From positions 79,954 through 143,953 of the forward strand of contig NZ_SRUZ01000013.1 in assembly GCF_004791165.1 (NCBI RefSeq): DNA of 64,000 nucleotides, written 5' to 3'. Shown here one piece after another: positions 9,114 to 17,656 of the stretch. The stretch's first letter is position 1. Every line of letters starts with the position of its first letter. The translations under genes were made by a program, and so were the position numbers. Under the pieces are notes generated by a model. It saw only the letters and a program-made list of their open reading frames with translations. It had not been told where the DNA came from and did not search any database. This DNA is from Mesorhizobium sp. M8A.F.Ca.ET.218.01.1.1. Lineage in GTDB: Bacteria; Pseudomonadota; Alphaproteobacteria; Rhizobiales; Rhizobiaceae.

Positions 9114-9509
9114 TCAGGCGTCGTATTGTGCGTCCGTCACATGCTCCATCCAGTCGACGACCTTGCCGTCCTTAACCTCCTGGAGCGCTATATGGCTCAT
9201 GGCGGCCTCGGACGACGCGCCGTGCCAATGCTTTTCGCCCGGATCGAACCAGACGACGTCGCCGGGACGGATTTCTTCGATCGGCCCGCCCTCGCGCTGA
9301 ACACGGCCAAGGCCAGAGGTGACGATCAGCGTCTGGCCAAGCGGATGAGTATGCCAGGCCGTGCGCGCGCTCGGCTCGAAAGTGACGAGCGCTCCCTGCA
9401 CGCGATCGGGAGCCGCCGGGTTGAACAGCGCGTCGATGCGCACGCGGCCGGTAAACCAGTCGGCGGGGCCGGGACGGGAAGGTGTTTTTCCGGCACGATA
9501 GATCTGCAT
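9114..9509 (-). CDS. Cupin-domain protein
   Basis: A single-domain cupin of 131 residues. The two cupin motifs are visible: TAWHTHPLGQTLIVTSG (His ligands) and IRPGDVVWFDPGEKHWHG, so a metal-binding beta-barrel is expected. Similar small cupins are annotated as dioxygenase-like or (R)-mandelonitrile lyase-like, but the reaction is unknown. I chose the ATG at 9509 rather than 9521 because GGAGG lies six bases upstream of it. It is 30 bases upstream of the SDR gene in the same operon. Confidence 0.85.
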   Translation of the reverse strand: MQIYRAGKTPSRPGPADWFTGRVRIDALFNPAAPDRVQGALVTFEPSARTAWHTHPLGQTLIVTSGLGRVQREGGPIEEIRPGDVVWFDPGEKHWHGASSEAAMSHIALQEVKDGKVVDWMEHVTDAQYDA

Positions 9510-9524
9510 GATGACCTCCATGGA

Positions 9525-9992
9525 TCACAGTGTTTCGACGCGCAGCGGATGTTCTCCGCGCAGCAGAAGCGGCGCCGGTCCGTGGTCCAGTCGCCCGAGC
9601 CGTATTAGGCCGCGCGACCACCGATAGGGACCATGAAAAATTGCCAGATTGCCCCAGGGGGCGTAGTAGCAGAGATCGCCCACGGCCTCGCTCCCGAAGC
9701 GACCGCTGCCTTTCTCGGTTAGCTTGCGCGGCAGATAGGCGATCTTCTCGTTGGTCGAATAGTCGTCGATCGTCAGGTCCAGCGGCAGCATCGAGACCAG
9801 ATCGTGCGCGGAAGGATTGTCCTCCAGCGTTGCCGTGAAATCCTGATCCGCGAAGATGAATCTAAGGCGCATGGTGTCTCCTTTCCCATCCGTGGCTACG
9901 TTGTTCTGAGAGCGCACCGAGGAGGGAAGTGCGAAGCTGGCAGCGCCTGCCAGCAAAGCGCGACGTGAAAACCATGCGGCGTCGCGTGTCAT
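9525..9992 (-). CDS. Cyclophilin-like-fold protein with Tat-type signal peptide
   Basis: About 155 residues from the ATG at 9992. The N-terminus SRRALLAGAASFAL carries a twin-arginine and a hydrophobic core, suggesting export. The rest (LRFIFADQDFTATLEDNPSA, SMLPLDLTIDDY, GDLCYYAPWGNLAIFHGPYR) matches the small bacterial cyclophilin-like fold family found beside oxidoreductases and hydrolases. The function of that family is not established, and peptidyl-prolyl isomerase activity should not be assumed. Fifteen bases separate its stop from the cupin ATG. Confidence 0.75.
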   Translation of the reverse strand: MTRDAAWFSRRALLAGAASFALPSSVRSQNNVATDGKGDTMRLRFIFADQDFTATLEDNPSAHDLVSMLPLDLTIDDYSTNEKIAYLPRKLTEKGSGRFGSEAVGDLCYYAPWGNLAIFHGPYRWSRGLIRLGRLDHGPAPLLLRGEHPLRVETL

Positions 9993-10068
9993 TTGAAGTC
10001 TCCCAATTGGTGCGGCCATGTCCATTGTTTCGGCACACGACCGCGCGCTTGGAGATAGGACCTGGTCG

Positions 10069-11163
10069 TCAAGCAGCGAGATGCTGATTGAAGAAGCTGG
10101 TCAGCTTGTCGAACGGGATCACGTCCAGCTTGTCGTAAAGATCGGTGTGGTTGGCACCCGGAATGATCATGAGTTCCTTCGGCTCCGCCGCTGCCGCGAA
10201 GGCAGTTTCGCTGAAGTAGCGCGAATGGGCCTTTTCGCCATGGATGAACAAGACCGGGCGCGGCGAGATTTCCGCGATGTAGGTCACGATCGGCATGTTC
10301 ATGAATGACAGCGGCGTCGTCTGCGTCCAGGAATTGCCTGAGTTGACCGCGCGCGCATGATAGCCGCGCCGCGTCATGTAATAGTCGTGATAGTCGACCA
10401 GGAACTGCGCCTCGGCACCCTTAAGTTCATTGAAGGGCGGTTGATAAGCCGGCGCGCCGTTTTCCGCGTCCGCCCAGCGCTGCCGGCTCATCTGTTCCAG
10501 CGCCTGCGTGCGCTGCTCCAGGGTCACGCTGTCGTTGTAGCCCTTCGACATGACGCGAGTCATGTCGTACATGGTGCTCGCCACCACGGCCTTGACGCGC
10601 TTGTCCGCGGCGACGGCATTCAAAGCCATGCCGCCCCAGCCGCAGATGCCGATGACGCCGATGCGCTCGCGGTCGACCGAAGCGTGCAGGCCGAGATAGT
10701 CGACGGCCGCGCTGAAATCCTCGGTGTTAATGTCCGGCGAGGCCACGTTGCGCGGCTCGCCGCCGCTTTCGCCGGTATAAGACGGATCGAAGGCCAGGGT
10801 GACAAAGCCGCGCTCGGCCATCGTCTGCGCGTAGAGGCCAGACGATTGTTCCTTAACAGCGCCGAACGGACCACCGACGGCAAGCGCCGGCAGGCGTCCG
10901 CGGGCACGGTCCTTCGGCAGATAGAGATCACCCGACAGCGTGATTCCGTAGCGGTTCTTGAACGTTATCTTCTCGTGATCGATCTTGTCGCTGAGCGGAA
11001 AGACCTTATCCCATTCGTTTGACATATTCTGAGCCTTCGCTTCGAGGGGGTTGGATATTGAAACAGCGCCCAATGCGGCGACGCCTGCGCCGGTCAGCTT
11101 CAACAGCTCGCGCCGGTGGATTGTGCGAGCTGATGTTTTCGTGTCAGGGGTGTTCACAGGCAT
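10069..11163 (-). CDS. Alpha/beta hydrolase with Tat-type signal (YcjY/dienelactone hydrolase-like)
   Basis: A 364-residue protein, first gene of the five-gene operon. The leader HRRELLKLTGAGVAALGA has the twin-arginine pattern and a hydrophobic stretch, so export to the periplasm is likely. The hydrolase core contains GVIGICGWGGMALNAV, where the nucleophile elbow reads G-I-C-G-W-G (Cys in place of Ser, as in dienelactone hydrolases), an acid after ISPRPVLFIHGEKA, and the histidine in IPGANHTDLYD. The substrate is unknown. An operator-like inverted repeat lies in the 270 bp between it and the divergent LysR gene. Confidence 0.85.
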   Translation of the reverse strand: MPVNTPDTKTSARTIHRRELLKLTGAGVAALGAVSISNPLEAKAQNMSNEWDKVFPLSDKIDHEKITFKNRYGITLSGDLYLPKDRARGRLPALAVGGPFGAVKEQSSGLYAQTMAERGFVTLAFDPSYTGESGGEPRNVASPDINTEDFSAAVDYLGLHASVDRERIGVIGICGWGGMALNAVAADKRVKAVVASTMYDMTRVMSKGYNDSVTLEQRTQALEQMSRQRWADAENGAPAYQPPFNELKGAEAQFLVDYHDYYMTRRGYHARAVNSGNSWTQTTPLSFMNMPIVTYIAEISPRPVLFIHGEKAHSRYFSETAFAAAAEPKELMIIPGANHTDLYDKLDVIPFDKLTSFFNQHLAA

Positions 11164-11358
11164 TACCGATCTCCTTTTGGCCCAATTGGGTTGGGGCGCT
11201 TCGCTGAGTGAGCCATCAGTGTGGACGTTCGGGTTTCAGCAGCCGCCAGAACCGATTGCGGTTCAGCGTTCCTGCGGCGGTGCGCGCAGCCGTCCAGCGA
11301 TCGGTTCTTTGCCCGTGCTGAATTGTTGCAATGCACATCTAGCGGCTTTGCCATAGAA

Positions 11359-11406
11359 CGATTAGTCATCGAAATTTGCATGAACTAATCGACTGCATCG
11401 ATTAAT
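11359..11406 (+). promoter_or_regulatory. Candidate LysR operator with three half-sites
   Basis: CGATTAGT (11359-11366) and ACTAATCG (11384-11391) form a perfect 8-bp inverted repeat. A third half-site, CGATTAAT, follows at 11399-11406, ending 27 bases before the LysR ATG. LysR regulators usually bind such a recognition site plus a neighbouring activation site between divergent genes, so this is the likely control point for the hydrolase-to-MFS operon and for autoregulation. Confidence 0.6.
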
Positions 11407-11433
11407 GTGCTGGGGGGCAAACGAAGGAACCTC

Positions 11434-12327
11434 ATGGCCAAACCCGACCTCAACCAACTGACGTGGTTTCAGGCCGTCGCCGAAGAGCGCAGCTTCACCA
11501 GGGCTGCGGCAAAGCTCGGCGTGGCGCAATCGACGCTCAGCCACACGATCAAGCAGCTCGAGGCGCGAATGGGCATACGCCTCCTGACCCGCACCACGCG
11601 CAATGTCGCGACGACAGCCGCAGGCGAGCGGCTCCTACGAACGATCGCCCCGCGCATCGGCGAAATCGAGGATGAGATCGCGGCATTGATGGCCTTCCGC
11701 GAAAAGCCGTCAGGCTCGATCCGGCTGACCTTGTCCGACCACGCGCTGGAAAGCGTGGTTTGGCCCAAGCTGAAGCAGGTTCTCAGCGCCTATCCGGATA
11801 TCGCTGTCGAACTGATCCTGGACAGCACATTCCGCAACATCGTCGAGGAAGGCTTCGACGCAGGCGTCCGGCTGGGCGAAAGCGTTGAAAAGGACATGAT
11901 CGCAGTGCGGATCGGCCCAGACTGGCGCTTGGTTGCCGTGGCGTCGCCCGACTATCTGGCCGAGCATGGCGTACCGAGACACCCGCAGGATTTGGTCCGA
12001 CATGTCTGCATCAACATGCGTCAAGAGACCGCCGGCGGCCTCTACGCCTGGGAGTTCGAGAAGGATGGACAGGCGCTGCGTGTCCGTGTGGACGGTCAAC
12101 TTACCTTCAACAACACCTACGCTATGATCGACGCCGCAGCGAGTGGCTACGGCATCGCCTATGTTCCCGAGAACATCGTGGAGCGGCACATCGCTTCGAG
12201 CCTGCTAGTTCAGGTTCTCGATGATTGGTCGCCCCTCTTCGACGGCTATTTCCTCTACTATCCGAGCCGCCGACAGAATCTACCCGCATTCAAGGTCATT
12301 ATCGACGCGCTACGCCATCGGGATTGA
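11434..12327 (+). CDS. LysR-family transcriptional regulator
   Basis: About 297 residues. The N-terminal winged helix-turn-helix is clear (FTRAAAKLGVAQSTLSHTI, then RLLTRTTRNVATTAAGERLL) and is followed by the LysR substrate-binding domain, ending in LYYPSRRQNLPAFKVIIDAL as in the AaeR/DsdC-like subgroup. The ATG at 11434 has GAAGGA six bases upstream and is preferred over 11407. It is transcribed away from the hydrolase/cupin/SDR/MFS operon and probably regulates it in response to a small aromatic or organic acid (inferred). Confidence 0.92.
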   Translation: MAKPDLNQLTWFQAVAEERSFTRAAAKLGVAQSTLSHTIKQLEARMGIRLLTRTTRNVATTAAGERLLRTIAPRIGEIEDEIAALMAFREKPSGSIRLTLSDHALESVVWPKLKQVLSAYPDIAVELILDSTFRNIVEEGFDAGVRLGESVEKDMIAVRIGPDWRLVAVASPDYLAEHGVPRHPQDLVRHVCINMRQETAGGLYAWEFEKDGQALRVRVDGQLTFNNTYAMIDAAASGYGIAYVPENIVERHIASSLLVQVLDDWSPLFDGYFLYYPSRRQNLPAFKVIIDALRHRD

Positions 12328-12699
12328 AGCGACAGGAACTTAGACCCGCGGTTGGCTGATGGTTGGAGGGCTCTAGACAGCAATAGAGTAGACATGGTTC
12401 TCATCGTTACCCCGTGTGGCGCGCGTGTGAGATTCGAACCTTAGGCTCCACGGCTCTATCGGCGAGAGCGGGTCTATTCTTCTCAATTTCGCTGTCCGCG
12501 TTGGGATCAGTTCAGGCCGAGGCACACAGACCTCCTGTTAAGTCCGCTTCTGGCGATCTGAGCCTAGAAGCTGGCAGTCCGATTCCGGCCCCGATTCGGT
12601 CGGGCTGCAAGGCGCCCATGTCGGTCGTACAGGCCGATCTTGCCGTTGCCCGAAAGCAGACGCTTGCGTACCGGTTTGATCAGCTTCTGTTTGTTGATG
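12328..12699. other. Intergenic region between two convergent genes
   Basis: About 370 bp between the ends of the LysR and MocR genes. A 136-codon plus-strand frame starting at 12414 runs into the MocR gene antisense and has no family resemblance. A GATTCGAACC string at about 12431 looks like a tRNA T-loop but has no pairing stem. I see no gene here. Confidence 0.4.
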
Positions 12700-14097
12700 C
12701 TACAAGAGTTTTCGCAGCAAAAAGTCGAAAAACCTCTCGTCCTCCGCCCGTGACACATTTATCCGGATGCCAGCCGCCATTGGACTTTTCTTGTCGATAC
12801 AAAAGACGCTGCCAGGCGCAATGAAAATGCTTTCCTTGGCCCCCAGTCGGGCCAGTTCAATGTCATCGATACCTTCGGGCAGCAGGAGGTAAAGATAATA
12901 GCCACCCCCATTGCCGGCGAAGATGGAATAACCGTTTCGGCCGAGGGCTGCGTGGACGCGAGTTGCGGCCGCTTCTATGCGCTGTGCGAGGCGCTTGAGG
13001 TGGCGATCATAGTGACCTTCGGACGTCAGTCGGTGCAGGAGCCTCTCCACGTGGCCAGAACTGTTCACCGTCGTCAGCATTTTCAGTTCCGCAAGTGCGG
13101 CGATCTTGTCGGCACGGCCCGCGATATGACCTGACCGCAGACTTGCAGACAGCGTCTTGGAAAATGTGCCGATCGAAATCACATGATTGAGCTGGTCGAG
13201 CGTTGCAAGCCGATTGGGCGCAACGAGCGAGAGGTCCGCGAAAGGATCGTCCTCAACGATGGTGACGTTGTGCTTCGCCGCAGCGGTGAGGATTGAGTGC
13301 GCGACAGACAGACTGATTGAGCCGCCGGTCGGATTGTGGCCAATTGACTGCGTGAAGAACAGTTTTGGCCGCTCCGCTGAAACCTTAGCCGTGAAATCCT
13401 CAACGTCTGGCCCGTCAGGCAGGCGCCGGACGCCAATGACCCGCACCTGGGCCAGTTTGAGCTTGGCGAAGAGCGGGTAGTATCCGGGCTCGTCGACGAG
13501 CACGACGTCGCCAGGCGCCAAGAACGCCCGAACGACGAGATCGAGCGCGTGATTGGCGCCGAACGTCAGCAAGATTTCCTTTTCAGTCGCTTGAATGTGC
13601 TGGTTCCCCAAACGCCGGGCAATCTGCTGCCGTAGAGGTGGGAAACCCCAAGCGGACCCATAGCCATCCGCGCCTGGTGAGGGGCCACGCCCGAGAAAAC
13701 CAAGATGGCGTCGGATTTCCGACTCCTCCGTCCATGCTGGGGGCGGACGCCCGTCGCCGACACGGATCTCAAAGCTTTCCTCCAACTGCGCATTGAGAAG
13801 CGAAGCGATATCGACGGCTTCCGATACGTGTTTTGGCCTCATCCCGTTCGTTTGCGCAGTCTTGCTGACTGTGAATCCGGAGCGTGCCTTCGGTATGACG
13901 TGACCGGATGCCGCCAATCTGTCGTAGGCTTCGACAATAGTGTTCTTGGAGACGCCGTAGTCGCGGGCCGCATTCCTGATTGAGGGTAGCTTGCTTCCCG
14001 GCGAACGGTTGCCCGCTGCAATCTCCGCGACCAGCCTCGCTGCGACATTCTCCGCAAGAGTTTCACCGGATTTGCCGCTTGGATTTGTCGCCCTCAA
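12700..14097 (-). CDS. MocR-type regulator (GntR HTH fused to aminotransferase-like domain)
   Basis: A 465-residue cytoplasmic regulator. Residues about 10-80 are a GntR winged helix (SKLPSIRNAARDYGVSKNTI, VEAYDRLAASGHV). Residues about 110-465 are a fold-type I aminotransferase domain with the PLP lysine in SIGTFSKTLSASLR and the conserved SIGHNPTGG. MocR proteins use PLP or an amino compound as effector and usually regulate the neighbouring divergent operon. Here that is the HMG-CoA reductase operon 118 bp away, with a palindromic operator candidate between them. An amino-compound effector for a mevalonate/HMG operon would be unexpected, so the effector is open. Confidence 0.92.
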   Translation of the reverse strand: MRATNPSGKSGETLAENVAARLVAEIAAGNRSPGSKLPSIRNAARDYGVSKNTIVEAYDRLAASGHVIPKARSGFTVSKTAQTNGMRPKHVSEAVDIASLLNAQLEESFEIRVGDGRPPPAWTEESEIRRHLGFLGRGPSPGADGYGSAWGFPPLRQQIARRLGNQHIQATEKEILLTFGANHALDLVVRAFLAPGDVVLVDEPGYYPLFAKLKLAQVRVIGVRRLPDGPDVEDFTAKVSAERPKLFFTQSIGHNPTGGSISLSVAHSILTAAAKHNVTIVEDDPFADLSLVAPNRLATLDQLNHVISIGTFSKTLSASLRSGHIAGRADKIAALAELKMLTTVNSSGHVERLLHRLTSEGHYDRHLKRLAQRIEAAATRVHAALGRNGYSIFAGNGGGYYLYLLLPEGIDDIELARLGAKESIFIAPGSVFCIDKKSPMAAGIRINVSRAEDERFFDFLLRKLL

Positions 14098-14111
14098 CGT
14101 CGCCTCCTATG

Positions 14112-14145
14112 GGTACAGATTCAGACAAATTCTTTGATCTGTACC
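14112..14145 (+). promoter_or_regulatory. Candidate MocR operator palindrome
   Basis: GGTACAGAT (14112-14120) and ATCTGTACC (14137-14145) form a perfect 9-bp inverted repeat with a 16-base AT-rich spacer. It sits 14 bases upstream of the mocR-type start and 70 bases upstream of the HMG-CoA reductase GTG. Half-site centres are 25 bp apart, placing them close to the same face of the helix at two and a half turns. Position and symmetry make it the best candidate operator for the divergent pair. Confidence 0.65.
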
Positions 14146-14215
14146 TTTCATGAGATGGTAACAATGATCATTTTTGTTTCAAGAAGAAAAATTATACATC
14201 GCGTGGGAGGCGCCT

Positions 14216-15535
14216 GTGACCGACGCAGAAAACGGCAGAACGCGTTCCGCCATAAATTCGCGCATTGAGAACCTGCGGAATCTTTCGCCGACCGAGAGAC
14301 TTGGCCGGGTTGGCGATGTGATGTCGCTCACCGATACCGAACGCGGCGTTTTTGCAGGCGGCGGCCTCCCGATTGCGCTGGCCGATGGCATGATCGAGAA
14401 CGTCATTGGGACGTTTGAGCTACCGATCGGCGTGGCCACAAATTTTACAATCAATGGCCGAGACTACCTGATCCCGATGGCCGTCGAAGAGCCATCTGTC
14501 GTGGCGGCGGCGTCGTACATGGCCCGTCTTGCCCGCAAGAGCGGTGGCTTCTTCACCTCGAGCACCGGGCCGATCATGCGGGCACAGGTGCAAGTTCTTG
14601 AAGTGCGCGACCCGCACGGCGCGCGGGCCCGCATCCTGAGGGAACGAGAGGCGATCATTGCTGCTGCAAATGTCAAGGACAAGGTCCTGATATCGCTTGG
14701 CGGAGGGTGCCGCGATGTCGAGGTACACGTATTTGATCAGACAACTGCCGGCCCCATGGTTGTCGTTCACCTAATCGTCGATGTGCGCGATGCCATGGGC
14801 GCAAACACGGTCAATACAATGGCCGAAGCCGTCGCGCCGATGATCGAAGCGATAACCGGCGGCGTCGTGCGACTTCGCATTCTGTCCAACTTTGCCGATC
14901 TGCGCATCGCCCGCGCAATGGTCACAGTCACCCCGGAGACGCTGCAGACCGAAGAATACAAGGGTGATCGTATCGCTCGCGGCATTGTCGAAGCATGTGC
15001 CCTTGCCATCGTCGACCCCTACCGCGCCGCCACCCACAACAAGGGCATCATGAACGGTATCGATCCGATCGTGGTAGCCACCGGCAACGACTGGCGGGCC
15101 ATAGAAGCGGGCGCGCATGTGTGGGCTTCGCGCTCAGGGCGTTACACATCGTTGTCGACCTGGGAGCTTGATGCCAAGGGTCATCTCGTCGGCACCCTGG
15201 AGATGCCCATGGCCCTGGGCCTTGTGGGTGGTGCGACAAAGACCCATCCGGCAGCCCGTGCCGCCCTCAAGATCCTCGGCGTTGAGAGTGCCCAGGAACT
15301 TGCCGAGGTGGCGGTGGCGGTTGGGCTTTCGCAAAACATGGGGGCATTGCGTGCATTGGCCACCGAGGGCATCCAGCGAGGCCATATGGCGCTGCACGCC
15401 CGCAACATCGCAATTGTGGCCGGCGCAACCGGCGACGAGATCGACAAGGTGGCGTCGACGCTGTCTGCGAACCATGACGTGCGCGTCGATCGCGCCAAGG
15501 ATGTACTTGAGCTGATCAGGGCGGAAAAGGTCTGA
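14216..15535 (+). CDS. mvaA: Hydroxymethylglutaryl-CoA reductase, class II (degradative)
   Basis: A 439-residue cytosolic enzyme that, in the degradative direction, oxidises mevalonate plus CoA to HMG-CoA, usually with NAD+. The GTG at 14216 has GGGAGG five bases upstream. With this start, the catalytic residues of the Pseudomonas mevalonii enzyme (E83, K267, D283, H381) align at a constant offset of nine: Glu92 in VEEPSVVAAAS, Lys276 in THNKGIMNG, Asp292 in TGNDWRAIE and His390 in QRGHMALHARN. That collinearity strongly supports the class. It is the first gene of a nine-gene operon ending in HMG-CoA lyase, which argues for catabolism and not isoprenoid synthesis. No other mevalonate-pathway biosynthetic gene is present. 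Confidence 0.95.
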   Translation: MTDAENGRTRSAINSRIENLRNLSPTERLGRVGDVMSLTDTERGVFAGGGLPIALADGMIENVIGTFELPIGVATNFTINGRDYLIPMAVEEPSVVAAASYMARLARKSGGFFTSSTGPIMRAQVQVLEVRDPHGARARILREREAIIAAANVKDKVLISLGGGCRDVEVHVFDQTTAGPMVVVHLIVDVRDAMGANTVNTMAEAVAPMIEAITGGVVRLRILSNFADLRIARAMVTVTPETLQTEEYKGDRIARGIVEACALAIVDPYRAATHNKGIMNGIDPIVVATGNDWRAIEAGAHVWASRSGRYTSLSTWELDAKGHLVGTLEMPMALGLVGGATKTHPAARAALKILGVESAQELAEVAVAVGLSQNMGALRALATEGIQRGHMALHARNIAIVAGATGDEIDKVASTLSANHDVRVDRAKDVLELIRAEKV

Positions 15536-15664
15536 GATCATGCGGTACCGCGATGCTGAAAAATCAGTTGCCGTCGGTTGGCGATGCGGCGGCCGGCAAT
15601 GCTCGATTGCGCGATCCAGAAATCCGGGCAGATATCTCTCAGGATTGTTTTCCGGGAGAATGAC

Positions 15665-16903
15665 GTGACCGAAGCATATGGGAATGACGCGATTCCAACA
15701 CGGACGGGCCCTCTAAGCGGAGTGACCGTTCTCGACATCACACGTGTCGTCGCCGGCCCCTTCTGCTCCATGTTGCTGGCCGACCTTGGCGCGACCGTGA
15801 TCAAGGTGGAGCATCCCGACGAACCGGACTACGCCCGTACCTTCCCTCCTTTCGTCGGCGACGAGGGTGCGGAACTCAGCGCCTTCTTTTCGCAGTTCAA
15901 CCGCAACAAGCTGGGAATCACGATCAATCTCAAATCCGCTGACGGCAAGGCGCTCTTGAAAAAGCTCGTGCGCCGGGCCGACGTGCTGGTCGAGAATTTT
16001 CGACCGAGAACCATGGACAGGCTGGATCTCGGATACGAGGTCCTCAAAGCTGAAAACCCCAAGCTGATCTACACCGCGATCAGCGGCTACGGCCGCAGCG
16101 GGCCAAACGCATCAAAGCCTGCCTATGACAACACCGGACAGGCGTCAGGCGGCCTGTGGTCGATGAACGGCTATGCGGACCGACCGCCGGTTCGGGTGGG
16201 CACTATCATCGGCGACCTCGCGGCGTCCTTGTATGCTGCGATCGGCACTCTCGCAGCCCTGCGCGAGGCGGACAAAAGCGGCCTCGGACAGGTGGTCGAC
16301 GTCTCGCAACAGGACTCCGTGCTGACGCTGACGGAAAATGCTGTTGTCCGTTACACGGGGAAGAATGAAATCGCCTCACCACTCGGCAATGACCATCCCT
16401 TCGTGCGCCCCTACGGCCAGTTCCCCTGCAAGGACGGCTATGTGTTCTTCGGCGGCTACACGGACAAGTTCTGGGCGATTACCTGCGCTCTGTTCGGCGA
16501 GCCCGACAAGGCATCCGACCCTGCCATCGACACGATGGAGAAGCGGTTCGATCCGACAGTGGCGGAGACGAAGGTCAATCCGCTGCTTAACCGCTGGTTC
16601 AGCCGCTACACCAAGGCCGAACTGGAGGAGATCGCGGGCGACAAGATCCCGCTGAGCGCGATCAAGACGATTGCGGAAGTCGTCGAGGATCCACACATCG
16701 CCGCTCGCAACATGATCGTCAAGGTTCCCATCGCGGGCAAGCTTATCGGCATGTTTGGGCTGCCGATAAAGCTTTCGGGCGCCGTCGAGGTCGCGCCCCA
16801 ATCGGCGCCCGCGCCGGGAGAGCACAATGACCTGATCCTTGGGAAATTGGCAGGCCTTTCCCCAGAGGAGTTGCATGCGCTCAAGACCGGGGGAGCGATC
16901 TAG
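15665..16903 (+). CDS. Family III (CaiB/BaiF) CoA-transferase
   Basis: A 412-residue CoA-transferase of the CaiB/BaiF fold. It shows the N-terminal signature LDITRVVAGPFCSMLLADLGA, IKVEHPDEPDYAR, and the catalytic Asp in PAYDNTGQASGG. The GTG at 15665 has GGGAG six bases upstream; the open frame extends to 15578 without a good start. This family moves CoA between organic acids. The human relative SUGCT transfers CoA to glutarate and can use 3-hydroxy-3-methylglutarate, so activation of free HMG or 3-methylglutaconate is the most economical role here (inferred). It lies between HMG-CoA reductase and a crotonase. Confidence 0.9.
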   Translation: MTEAYGNDAIPTRTGPLSGVTVLDITRVVAGPFCSMLLADLGATVIKVEHPDEPDYARTFPPFVGDEGAELSAFFSQFNRNKLGITINLKSADGKALLKKLVRRADVLVENFRPRTMDRLDLGYEVLKAENPKLIYTAISGYGRSGPNASKPAYDNTGQASGGLWSMNGYADRPPVRVGTIIGDLAASLYAAIGTLAALREADKSGLGQVVDVSQQDSVLTLTENAVVRYTGKNEIASPLGNDHPFVRPYGQFPCKDGYVFFGGYTDKFWAITCALFGEPDKASDPAIDTMEKRFDPTVAETKVNPLLNRWFSRYTKAELEEIAGDKIPLSAIKTIAEVVEDPHIAARNMIVKVPIAGKLIGMFGLPIKLSGAVEVAPQSAPAPGEHNDLILGKLAGLSPEELHALKTGGAI

Positions 16904-17656
16904 ATGGGCATCGACTTTACCCAGGACGGTTACGTCGCAACAGTCCGGATCGATCGGCCGGAGAAGCTCAATGCGCTGACCTTGGCCATGTATGAGGATC
17001 TGGGCCGCGCCTTCAAGGCAGCCAAGGATGACGATGCCATTCGGGCGGTCGTCCTCGCCGGCAGCGGCGGGCGTGCTTTTTGCGTCGGAGCCGACCTGAA
17101 GGAATCCATTCCCGCGCTTGCCGCGGATGCTTTCGACATTTCCGCTTGGGATCCGGCGCATATCAAGTTTCCCGGGTTCTTCAAGCCGATTATAAGCGCG
17201 ATCCGGGGCATGTGCCTTGGCGGTGGATTCGAGATCATGCTCGCCACCGATATCCGGATTGCGGCGCATGACGCCATCTTCCAGCTGCCTGAGGCGACCC
17301 TCGGCTTTGTGCCTGCCGGCGGGACGCTGGTGCGCCTTGTCAGGCAGATCGGTTACGCCCACGCGATGGAGATCATGCTGACTGCGCGACGCTTCACGGC
17401 GGCCGAGATGGTCGCCAAAGGCGTGGTCAATCAGGCGGTGGATAGCCGGGACGTCGAGCGTGTGGCGTTTGAAACGGCGCATCATGTCGCAAGCCTGAGC
17501 CCGACCGCCGTCCAGACGATCAAGGAAGCCGCTCTCACACTGCAAGACTTGCCGCTGACAGAGGCATTCCGCCAGGAAGCGATCCTGGGGCAGCGGACTT
17601 TCAGGAGCGACGATGCCAAGCGTGGCCTTGCTGCTTTCGCCGAAAAGGGGAAGTGA
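16904..17656 (+). CDS. Enoyl-CoA hydratase/isomerase (crotonase family)
   Basis: A 250-residue crotonase. The oxyanion-hole segments GGRAFCVGADLKE and RGMCLGGGFEIMLATD are present. Both acidic positions needed for hydration are there: Glu in GGGFE and Glu in LPEATLGFVPAGG. A hydratase is therefore expected, not merely an isomerase. Between a CoA-transferase and an HMG-CoA lyase, the natural guess is 3-methylglutaconyl-CoA hydratase, which forms HMG-CoA; sequence alone does not fix the substrate. The ATG directly abuts the CoA-transferase stop, and the stop overlaps the next GTG. Confidence 0.9.
   Translation: MGIDFTQDGYVATVRIDRPEKLNALTLAMYEDLGRAFKAAKDDDAIRAVVLAGSGGRAFCVGADLKESIPALAADAFDISAWDPAHIKFPGFFKPIISAIRGMCLGGGFEIMLATDIRIAAHDAIFQLPEATLGFVPAGGTLVRLVRQIGYAHAMEIMLTARRFTAAEMVAKGVVNQAVDSRDVERVAFETAHHVASLSPTAVQTIKEAALTLQDLPLTEAFRQEAILGQRTFRSDDAKRGLAAFAEKGK

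Noticed and set aside
12425..12440. T-loop-like GATTCGAACC suggesting a tRNA
   Set aside because: The flanking bases do not pair into a T-stem on either strand and no acceptor or anticodon arm could be found.
16376..17545. Long minus-strand frame opposite the CoA-transferase and crotonase genes
   Set aside because: It is antisense to two well-supported genes, its translation is low-complexity Arg/Asp-rich, and it resembles no family; typical of high-GC shadow frames.
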